Source of the DNA: Gammaproteobacteria bacterium
Lineage (GTDB): Bacteria; Pseudomonadota; Gammaproteobacteria; Chromatiales; Chromatiaceae
Direction of reading: 5' to 3'
Assembly: GCA_013041975.1 (NCBI GenBank)
Contig: JABDQZ010000099.1
Coordinates: 1-5,141 of the forward strand
Length of the DNA: 5,141 nucleotides
Part shown: positions 1 through 5,141 of the stretch, one piece after another
Layout: every line of letters starts with the position of its first letter
Position numbering within the stretch: position 1 is the stretch's first letter
Notes under the pieces: model-generated
What the model saw: the letters and a program-made list of their open reading frames with translations, nothing else
Told to the model about the DNA's origin: nothing
Database searches by the model: none
Translations under genes and position numbers: made by a program

Positions 1-3
1 GTA

Positions 4-192
4 ATGAAGTCTCCCGGACCTTTCTACCAGTTTTCCGACGGACGCTTCTTTCAGGACGACATGGAATTACCCGATGCGGATTACATCGATTACCTGCAAG
101 ATCTCAACGTGTTTGAGGCAAATGGAAAAGTGGATTTTGCATACGCCAGTGATTTTTGCCTGCAATGGCTCAAGCATGGTGAGACAGCCTGA
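4..192 (+). CDS. Small acidic hypothetical protein, possibly 5'-truncated by the window
   Basis: I do not recognise this protein. It reads as up to 62 residues, rich in Asp, Phe and Tyr, with an aromatic/acidic N-terminal stretch (residues 7-33) and no obvious signal peptide, membrane segment or metal motif. The reading frame is still open at the window's left edge (the codon before the ATG is GTA), so the true start and ribosome binding site may lie upstream and this could be the C-terminal end of a longer protein. An internal ATG at 61 is another possible start. Its TGA stop (190-192) shares one base with the ATG of the next gene, which argues that it is a real, translated first or upstream member of the operon. 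No function is proposed. Confidence 0.6.
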   Translation: MKSPGPFYQFSDGRFFQDDMELPDADYIDYLQDLNVFEANGKVDFAYASDFCLQWLKHGETA

Positions 193-1160
193 TGACAGAA
201 CTGCTGGTCTATCGTCATGGTCATGCAAAACGGAATGATGTCGCTGCCGACATCGACAGGGAATTGCGTGACAAGGGCAAGCGCAATGCGCAGCGCATCG
301 GTATCTGGCTGGCGCGGCATAACAAACTGCCTGACCTGGTGATAGCTTCACCGGCAACCCGGGCCAGAAGAACAGCAGAAAAAACCTGCAAGACCGCAGG
401 ATTGTCGGGCGACAAGGTAAAAACCGATGAGCGGATTTACCAGTCCGGGGTAAATGAGCTTCTCGAAGTGTTGCGTGAGTTGGACGGAAAATACAAAAGG
501 GTGCTGCTGGTAGGACATAATCCTTCTCTTGAAATGCTGCTGGACTATCTTTGCTGGAACAAGGTGCCACGTCGTGACAAGGGCGGAGTATTGTCTCCTG
601 CATCACTGGCCTGTCTGAAGCTGGATGTCAGCTGGAGAAAGCTGGAAAAGGCCACGGCTGAACTGGAACAGATAATCTATCCGCAATCACTGCCAAGACT
701 GTTCCCGTTTCCCGAGTTGCATGATGCGGAAACAAGATCACGCCCTGCCTATTATTATCAGCAGTCATCGGTCATTCCTTATCGTGACATTAATGGCAAG
801 CTTGAAATCATGGTGATCATGTCCAGCAAGAACAAACACTGGGTGATTCCCAAAGGCATTCATGATCCGGGACTGACCGCACAGGAGTCAGCAGAAAAGG
901 AAGCCTTTGAAGAAGCTGGTGTGGAAGGCAAGGCCTCAAAGAAAGAACTGGGCCGCTACCGTTATCCCAAGTGGGATGCTGAATGCGAGGTTAAGGTTTT
1001 TCCGATGCAGGTGAGCAAAGTTATTCCTGAAGTCCAGTGGCAGGAGCGTCATCGCATGCGCCAGTGGCTATCCGTTGAAAAAGCCGCTGCCCTGATTAAA
1101 AACCCTGATGTTCAACGACTGGTTAAGGCACTGCCGCAATGGCTGGAAAAGCACCAATGA
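192..1160 (+). CDS. SixA-like histidine phosphatase / Nudix hydrolase fusion
   Basis: A two-domain protein of 322 residues. Residues 1 to about 150 form a SixA-like histidine phosphatase domain: the catalytic RHG is at residues 8-10, the SPATRARRTA segment at 53-62 supplies the conserved arginine, and the second catalytic histidine is H109 in VGHNPSLE. Residues about 190-320 form a Nudix domain. Its box runs from G222 to V244 and keeps the metal-binding core KEAFEEAGV (E237, E240, E241), but the usual first Glu is Leu (L228) and the usual Arg is Lys (K236). SixA removes phosphate from phosphohistidine; Nudix enzymes hydrolyse X-linked diphosphates, and WVIPKG before the box recalls the diphosphoinositol polyphosphate phosphohydrolase type. 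The protein is likely cytosolic, as no signal peptide is seen. GGTGAG at 178-183 lies 8 bases before the ATG. The stop overlaps the next start by 4 bases. Domain assignment is firm; the substrate is unknown. Confidence 0.92.
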   Translation: MTELLVYRHGHAKRNDVAADIDRELRDKGKRNAQRIGIWLARHNKLPDLVIASPATRARRTAEKTCKTAGLSGDKVKTDERIYQSGVNELLEVLRELDGKYKRVLLVGHNPSLEMLLDYLCWNKVPRRDKGGVLSPASLACLKLDVSWRKLEKATAELEQIIYPQSLPRLFPFPELHDAETRSRPAYYYQQSSVIPYRDINGKLEIMVIMSSKNKHWVIPKGIHDPGLTAQESAEKEAFEEAGVEGKASKKELGRYRYPKWDAECEVKVFPMQVSKVIPEVQWQERHRMRQWLSVEKAAALIKNPDVQRLVKALPQWLEKHQ

Positions 1161-1843
1161 CGCCGATAGCCATTTTCATTCGCCATGGAGATTATCACCA
1201 GTTGCCGGATACACCCAGTGCTCATCAGCCATTTGCATTGAACAAAGATGGCCATCGGCAGGCAGCTCAATGTGTGCCCCTTCTCAGGGAAATGTTGCAT
1301 GAAAATGACTGGCAGATGCATCCGCTGATACACAGCTCAAACCTGTTGAGAGGCTGGCAAACCGCCTCGATCATTGCTGCAGGATTTGAACAGGTGGAAA
1401 AGGTTCAGGGTTTTGATGCACTGGCCGAGCGCTGTCTGGGTAGTGCGGCCAATCTCAGTGTCAGTCAGATCGAAAAAATTCTTGATGATGATCCGCGCTT
1501 TGAAATGCCGCCGCCTGACTGGAAGTCGAACAGTCATTATTGTCTGCCTTTACAAGGGGCAGAATCACTGATGATGGCAGGAGAACGTATTGCCGCACAC
1601 GTGCAGCATTCAATTGACGCAATTGAAAATGACAGCGATATGATACTTGCGTTGCTGTTTGTCGGGCATGGTGCCGCTTTTCGTCATGCGGCTCATAAAC
1701 TGGGCGTACTTGAATTTGAAGAGATAAAACAATTGAGCATGTATCACGCTACACCTGTAGCCATGCAGAAGCAGCCTGATGGCTCCTACCAGCATATCGC
1801 CGGTGCATGGAAACAGCGTGACAGCCAGGAGAAGCTGGACTGA
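1157..1843 (+). CDS. Histidine phosphatase superfamily protein (phosphoglycerate-mutase-like)
   Basis: A 228-residue single-domain member of the histidine phosphatase superfamily. The RHG that carries the phospho-accepting histidine is at residues 9-11. The conserved arginine segment reads SSNLLRGWQTA (61-71, R65), an acidic LAERCLG motif follows at 89-95 (E91), and the second catalytic histidine is H171 in FVGHG. With all these residues in place it is probably active, unlike pseudo-enzyme members. The substrate cannot be read from the sequence: the family includes mutases, fructose-bisphosphatases, phosphoprotein and nucleotide phosphatases. I chose the ATG at 1157 over the one at 1139. It overlaps the upstream stop as ATGA, has GGAAAAG (1145-1151) just upstream, and puts RHG at the usual distance from the N-terminus. 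The 1139 ATG has no Shine-Dalgarno sequence and adds only six residues. It is the second histidine phosphatase domain in the operon. Confidence 0.9.
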   Translation: MTPIAIFIRHGDYHQLPDTPSAHQPFALNKDGHRQAAQCVPLLREMLHENDWQMHPLIHSSNLLRGWQTASIIAAGFEQVEKVQGFDALAERCLGSAANLSVSQIEKILDDDPRFEMPPPDWKSNSHYCLPLQGAESLMMAGERIAAHVQHSIDAIENDSDMILALLFVGHGAAFRHAAHKLGVLEFEEIKQLSMYHATPVAMQKQPDGSYQHIAGAWKQRDSQEKLD

Positions 1844-3210
1844 TGAGTCGCCTGAAAGTCTATAGCTGTGCACCGAAATATCATGGCAAGCGACATGTAA
1901 CGGCAAAATTGCCGAAAAGTATACGTGACTGGTCTCATGGGCTGGACAAGTCGGTCACAGGTGATAGTGCTGTTATTGAAAAAGTCATTGTGCGCATTTC
2001 AGAACTGAACCATAGCAAGGCATGGAAGTGGCCGAAAAAACGTATCTATTTTTTCAGTGACTTGCATGCTGATGCTGAAGCCTTTACAGATTCCCTGGTG
2101 GCCTCCGGAGGTGTAAAGCGTACGGGTCACAAGCTGGCAAGTTTTGAGTTAACCAAACAGGGAAAAAAAGCCAGTTTCATTATTGGAGGTGATTGTTTTG
2201 ATAAAGGCCCCAGCACACTGCAATTGTTACGCACTATCAAGCACCTGATTGATCTCAATGCCAAGCTACATATTCTTGCTGGCAATCATGATGTGAGGGT
2301 GTTGCTCGGTATGATGGCGGTCGATATGAAGAAGGATCGTTTCAATGAGCACTTTTTTATTCGTACAGGTCAGAAAATTATTCCATTGTTAAAAGAAATT
2401 CGAGAGCAGTATGTCAGCGATAAATTTCTGGCAAAAATGCCTACCAACAGGGAATGTCGCAAACGCCTTTATCCTTCAGTCGGTTGGTTCGATGCTTTTC
2501 CCGATATTGCAAGAGAAACAATACGTCCGGCGCAGATAAAACGTGAACTGTTTCGCATTCGCAAAAAGCATGACCATTTTGAATCGCTTTGCCAAAAACG
2601 CGGGATGAATATGCGAGATATTTATGCGGCAGTAGTCATCTGGAAGAAGCTGTTCATGAAACCATCCGGCGAGTTTTACTGGTTTTACCGCGATATGAAG
2701 CTGGCGAAACGGTCAGGGTCATTCCTCTTTGTGCATGCAGGACTGGATAACACCATGGCCAGGTTGTTGTATCAGGGTGGCGTGAAAAAGCTGAACAAGG
2801 CTTTTGCTCAGGCACTTAAACATAAACCTTTTTCCTTCTACTATGGACCGCTGTGTAACATGGTGCGCACCAAGTATCGTGATGTTGACCACCCACTCAC
2901 CTGCCATGGCGCCCGACTGGTCAAACGCGCGGGTATCAGTGCCGTGATACACGGTCACCGTAATCTGCATAATGGTCAGCGCATCGCATTACGAAAATCC
3001 ATGCTCAATTTTGAATGTGATACCAGCGTTGACCGGCATACCAGGCACCAGGAAGGGCTCAAGGGCAACGGGGCCGGTGTTACCATCATTGAACCGAAAG
3101 GGCATATTCTGGCCATCTCTTCAGATTACCCCTATGCCAAGCTGTTTGAGCCGGAGATGACGCTACAGCAACTGAAAAAATCCATGAATAAAAGAAGGCG
3201 TGCAGCATGA
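1843..3210 (+). CDS. Calcineurin-like metallophosphatase (PPP type) with a large insertion
   Basis: A 455-residue metallophosphoesterase. All dinuclear-metal motifs appear in order: SDLHAD (72-77; D73, H75), GDCFDKGP (116-123; D117, D120), AGNHD (146-150; N148, H149), FVHAG (296-300; H298) and IHGH (369-372; H370, H372). The order and the GDxxDxGP signature point to the PPP/ApaH side of the superfamily, whose members act on phosphoproteins, diadenosine tetraphosphate or polyphosphate. The usual DRG arginine is Lys (K121) and GNHE is GNHD, so it is not a canonical Ser/Thr phosphatase. About 145 residues separate GNHD from HAG (151-295), rich in Lys, Arg and aromatics and probably helical; this is much longer than in ApaH. 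The first 65 residues and the basic C-terminal tail (KSMNKRRRAA) match nothing I know. The start shares one base with the previous stop, and AGGAGA (1827-1832) lies 10 bases upstream. The substrate is unknown. Confidence 0.9.
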   Translation: MSRLKVYSCAPKYHGKRHVTAKLPKSIRDWSHGLDKSVTGDSAVIEKVIVRISELNHSKAWKWPKKRIYFFSDLHADAEAFTDSLVASGGVKRTGHKLASFELTKQGKKASFIIGGDCFDKGPSTLQLLRTIKHLIDLNAKLHILAGNHDVRVLLGMMAVDMKKDRFNEHFFIRTGQKIIPLLKEIREQYVSDKFLAKMPTNRECRKRLYPSVGWFDAFPDIARETIRPAQIKRELFRIRKKHDHFESLCQKRGMNMRDIYAAVVIWKKLFMKPSGEFYWFYRDMKLAKRSGSFLFVHAGLDNTMARLLYQGGVKKLNKAFAQALKHKPFSFYYGPLCNMVRTKYRDVDHPLTCHGARLVKRAGISAVIHGHRNLHNGQRIALRKSMLNFECDTSVDRHTRHQEGLKGNGAGVTIIEPKGHILAISSDYPYAKLFEPEMTLQQLKKSMNKRRRAA

Positions 3211-3476
3211 AACAGAATTCGAAATTTACTCATGAATCCTTGCAGGATACTGACAGTATAAAGTCCCTGCTTAAAGCCATCTCCAATGGCATAGGCAAGG
3301 GCAAGGTGCAGTTGGAAGATGAAGAGGGCGTTCTCACCCTGCATCCGGAAGGTTTGTTGCGATTGAAAATTACCGGTTTGCAGGATGACGACAAAAACCG
3401 CCTGAATATTCGTATTACCTGGGCAGCAGATAATGAAATTCCCGAGAAGAAGCCTATCAAGGTAAATGGTAAGTAA
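3207..3476 (+). CDS. Amphi-Trp domain-containing small protein
   Basis: An 89-residue soluble protein that fits the amphi-Trp domain family, small proteins of unknown function found in bacteria and archaea. The visible pattern is an N-terminal ESLQDTDSI segment (10-18), a helix ending in GIGKGKVQLED (29-39), a LTLHPEGLLRLKI strand region (43-55), and a C-terminal amphipathic strand LNIRITWA (66-73) carrying the tryptophan (W72) after which the family is named. It has no catalytic residues typical of an enzyme, so a binding or scaffold role is possible but unproven. AGAAGG (3193-3198) lies 8 bases before the ATG, and the start overlaps the metallophosphatase stop as ATGA, so it is coupled to that gene and is the last gene of the operon. 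The family call is from recalled pattern and not from a search. Confidence 0.82.
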   Translation: MKQNSKFTHESLQDTDSIKSLLKAISNGIGKGKVQLEDEEGVLTLHPEGLLRLKITGLQDDDKNRLNIRITWAADNEIPEKKPIKVNGK

Positions 3477-3500
3477 AAAATGTTCCTGACATTTTTTACT
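3472..3500 (+). terminator. Perfect 12-bp inverted repeat at operon end, possible terminator or 3' stabiliser
   Basis: AGTAAAAAATGT (3472-3483) and ACATTTTTTACT (3489-3500) are exact reverse complements around a 5-base loop, TCCTG. The left arm includes the amphi-Trp stop codon. The stem is AT-rich and its T-run lies inside the right arm with no run after it, so it is not a textbook intrinsic terminator. It could still end transcription weakly, protect the mRNA 3' end, or be part of a repeat (see 3472-3564). Confidence 0.45.
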
Positions 3501-3564
3501 AAGACATCCTGCCTTCGCCTTGCAGGCCGGCTAAAGCTGTTATGGATTGTTCCTGACAATTCAT
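3472..3564. repeat. Structured intergenic repeat unit: two hairpins sharing the core TGTTCCTGACA
   Basis: The 11-base word TGTTCCTGACA occurs at 3481-3491 and again at 3548-3558, 67 bases apart in the same orientation. Each copy sits at the centre of its own inverted repeat with the same TCCTG loop. The first stem is 12 bp (3472-3483 with 3489-3500). The second is ATGGATTGT with ACAATTCAT (3542-3550 with 3556-3564), 9 pairs including one G-U. Between them lies a third hairpin, CCTGC with GCAGG (3508-3512 and 3522-3526), and the 6-bp palindrome GCCGGC (3526-3531). The layout suggests a dispersed palindromic element or an RNA with three stems; I cannot tell which from one copy. Confidence 0.5.
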
Positions 3565-3625
3565 TCACGACCGAAGAGAACTCTGAGGGTAAAGCACAAG
3601 GATATACCCAATAACTTTTCAGATA

Positions 3626-3649
3626 ATATATTGTGTATATACAATGTAT
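3626..3649. promoter_or_regulatory. Candidate operator: imperfect AT-rich dyad before the CHAD gene
   Basis: The 24 bases centred between 3637 and 3638 form a dyad with 10 of 12 pairs complementary, including ATTGT (3630-3634) and ACAAT (3641-3645). Within it TGTATATACA (3634-3643) is a perfect 10-bp palindrome. TGTATAT recurs at 3645-3651, 11 bases after its copy at 3634, about one helical turn. It overlaps the proposed -35 region, which suits a repressor site, but AT-rich sequence yields such dyads by chance more easily. No regulator gene is present in the window to assign. Confidence 0.35.
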
Positions 3650-3659
3650 ATTGCATAAT
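3631..3659 (+). promoter_or_regulatory. Candidate sigma-70 promoter for the CHAD gene
   Basis: CATAAT (3654-3659) matches five of six -10 consensus bases. TTGTGT (3631-3636), 17 bases upstream, matches the TTG of the -35 box only. The spacing is ideal and the region is strongly AT-rich, but the weak -35 suggests low or activator-dependent expression. A transcript would start near 3666, giving a leader of about 40 bases. Other -10-like words nearby (GATAAT at 3622-3627) lack a partner -35. Confidence 0.35.
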
Positions 3660-3705
3660 ATCTTGCAACTTTATTTGAACAAATTAATTTCGTAGAAAAA
3701 AATAC

Positions 3706-5141
3706 ATGATCATGCAAGTGGAACCACAAAGCTGGAGTTTGAATTCAGGTGTCAGTCATCAGCAGCTGATAGAAGCCGTGTCAAGCAAGTATTCCATTGA
3801 GTCCAGTGATGCGCAGGAAGAAACGGTTACCTTGCTGGATGACCCCGATTTCGCTCTTTGGCAAGCTGGCTTGATACTGGCCAGAAAAGACTATGGGCGT
3901 TTCTGTTTGTATGGCGAGGATACCGAATTTCAGGTCGATAAGGTAAAACTCAATGCAAAATTCTGGTGGGATTTTCCGGCATCCGATTTGCGTGAGCAGT
4001 TGGCAGCATATATTGACTTGCGCGCCATATTGGCAGTCACCACTTTTAAAATCAGTGGCAGTCGTCATGTGTTGAGAAATGATGATGGTAAAATCGTACT
4101 GCGCGTTAATGTCACTTTTCTGGTGGATGAGGAAGGTAAAAATGGCCGTCTGTTTGTCGAACTTGCCCCATTGCGCGGATATCATAAAGAACTGAAAATC
4201 ATTGTTGAGCAACTCAAGCCGTTATTATCTGAACAGTTGGACTCGCTGTCGCTGTATGCCAAGGTCAGGCATTCCGGTTTTGCACCTCAGGTGCCCCCAA
4301 AGAAAAAAGAGTTTGGTATCTCGGCAGACGAAACCGTAGAAGAATCCGTGCGCCAGATGTCTCTGGCGATGCTCAGTGTTGCGCGTGCCAATGAACAGGG
4401 CATTATTGAAGATATCGATACCGAGTTTCTCCACCATTATCGGGTCAGCCTGCGTAAGACCCGTTCCCTGGTCAACCTGATGAAGAAAGCTTTTCCGCCT
4501 GAACTGCATCTCAAGCTGAAAACCCTGCTGGCTGAACTGGCCAGCAAGACCAATGACCTGAGGGATATGGATGTCTTCCTGCTCAGTCGCGATTACTACC
4601 AGCAGATGTTGCCGGAAAATTTCATCAAGGGGTTTGATCAACTGTTTGGGTTTATTGCCAAAGATCGCGAAAAAGCCAGAAAGCAGGTACAACGCAGCTT
4701 CCATGATGCGTCACACGATAAAGCTTTTGATGAAGTTATGGCGCTACTGGGTGATGAGCCGCTTTTCTGCAATGGCTTTGCCAAACAGCCGGTGAAACAG
4801 GCGGCGCAGAAAAAGATTCTCAAGCGTTACCAGAAGATTGGCCTGTTAGGCGAACAAATCAGTGATCAAACTCCGGATGAAGAGGTGCATGAGTTGCGTA
4901 TTGAATGTAAAAAACTGCGTTACATGATGGAGTTTTTTGCTGAATTGTTTCCAAAAAAACGTATTCGTGATCTGGTCAAGACCCTGAAAAAACTGCAAAC
5001 TATTTTGGGAGACTTCAATGACTATTCCGTTCAGAAAGAGTTTCTTGCCGAGTACGGCAAAACACACAGCAAGTCTGTGGAACTGGCGGCAGCCATTAAT
5101 GGCTTGATTGCGGTGTTGCATCAGAAGCAGATTCAGGAACG
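3706..5141 (+). CDS. CHAD domain protein with degenerate CYTH-like N-terminal region (3' end cut by window)
   Basis: The frame is open from 3706 to the window end, giving 478 residues without a stop. Residues about 205-478 form a CHAD domain with its two internally similar helical halves. The first has FLHHYRVSLRKTRS (241-254) and LRDMDVFLL (285-293); the second has VHELRIECKKLRYMMEFF (394-411) and LQTILGDFNDYSVQ (430-443). These conserved Arg, Lys and His residues line the basic surface that binds polyphosphate in characterised CHAD proteins. Residues about 10-175 resemble a CYTH/triphosphate-tunnel domain in layout (TLLDDPDFALWQAGLILAR at 42-60), but the ExExK signature is missing, so catalysis is doubtful. 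Family members are about 500 residues, so perhaps 20-40 are missing. The start is ATG 3706 or ATG 3712; neither has a good Shine-Dalgarno sequence, and an in-frame TAA at 3685 blocks anything further upstream. It is separated from the operon by 229 bases and probably has its own promoter. Confidence 0.88.
   Translation, partial: MIMQVEPQSWSLNSGVSHQQLIEAVSSKYSIESSDAQEETVTLLDDPDFALWQAGLILARKDYGRFCLYGEDTEFQVDKVKLNAKFWWDFPASDLREQLAAYIDLRAILAVTTFKISGSRHVLRNDDGKIVLRVNVTFLVDEEGKNGRLFVELAPLRGYHKELKIIVEQLKPLLSEQLDSLSLYAKVRHSGFAPQVPPKKKEFGISADETVEESVRQMSLAMLSVARANEQGIIEDIDTEFLHHYRVSLRKTRSLVNLMKKAFPPELHLKLKTLLAELASKTNDLRDMDVFLLSRDYYQQMLPENFIKGFDQLFGFIAKDREKARKQVQRSFHDASHDKAFDEVMALLGDEPLFCNGFAKQPVKQAAQKKILKRYQKIGLLGEQISDQTPDEEVHELRIECKKLRYMMEFFAELFPKKRIRDLVKTLKKLQTILGDFNDYSVQKEFLAEYGKTHSKSVELAAAINGLIAVLHQKQIQE

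Noticed and set aside
67..606. Minus-strand frame of 179 residues opposite the SixA-Nudix gene
   Set aside because: It lies wholly opposite well-supported coding sequence, is rich in Cys, His, Pro and Arg as antisense frames often are, and shows no domain.
1139..1156. Upstream ATG at 1139 as the start of the second histidine phosphatase
   Set aside because: It has no Shine-Dalgarno sequence, adds six residues before the conserved N-terminal strand, and gives a longer overlap than the ATGA junction at 1157.
2972..3160. Plus-strand frame of 62 residues inside the metallophosphatase gene
   Set aside because: It is an alternative frame within the C-terminal coding part that contains the IHGH motif region; it has no ribosome binding site and no family resemblance.
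3634..3643. TGTATATACA as a LexA (SOS) box
   Set aside because: The enterobacterial LexA site is CTG-N10-CAG; here the half-sites are only four bases apart, so the spacing is wrong.
3781..4704. Two minus-strand frames (3781-4212 and 4225-4704), plus 4846-5121, that could be mistaken for genes
   Set aside because: The plus strand has one uninterrupted frame across all of them that encodes recognisable CHAD motifs; these are its antisense shadows.
4951..4957. A7 run in the CHAD gene as a programmed frameshift site
   Set aside because: The frame continues normally through conserved CHAD motifs afterwards, and no stimulatory stem or alternative product is evident; it is a Lys-Lys pair in a Lys-rich protein.

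Overview
The window reads as bacterial chromosome with tight, one-directional gene packing. Base composition is moderate (mid-40s percent G+C by eye). The gene families (SixA-like and Nudix domains, an amphi-Trp protein, a CHAD protein with a CYTH-like N-terminus) are of a kind common in Proteobacteria. I would guess a gamma- or betaproteobacterium, but nothing here fixes the species. No rRNA, tRNA, CRISPR array, transposase or phage gene is visible.

Region 1 (1-3476) is a compact five-gene plus-strand operon. In order it holds: a small unrecognised ORF (its 5' end may lie outside the window); a fusion of an N-terminal SixA-like histidine phosphatase with a C-terminal Nudix hydrolase; a second, stand-alone histidine-phosphatase-superfamily protein; a 455-residue calcineurin-like (PPP-type) metallophosphatase with a long insertion; and an 89-residue amphi-Trp domain protein. 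Each junction overlaps by 1 or 4 bases (TGATG, ATGA, TGATG, ATGA), so the genes are probably translationally coupled and made together.

Region 2 (3477-3705) is a 229-base intergenic spacer. Its first part carries two hairpins that share the same 11-base core, TGTTCCTGACA, with a GC-richer hairpin between them. It looks like a compact structured repeat unit and may act as the operon's 3' end. Its second part is very AT-rich, with a candidate promoter and an overlapping dyad that could be an operator.

Region 3 (3706-5141, cut by the window end) is a CHAD-domain protein with a degenerate CYTH-like N-terminal half.

Taken together, four predicted phosphatase or pyrophosphohydrolase domains of three folds sit beside a CHAD protein. 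CHAD domains are known to bind inorganic polyphosphate, and Nudix and PPP enzymes can cleave polyphosphate or diphospho-compounds. The most economical inference is a locus for turnover of polyphosphate or another phosphoanhydride-rich substrate. The substrate is not shown by the sequence.
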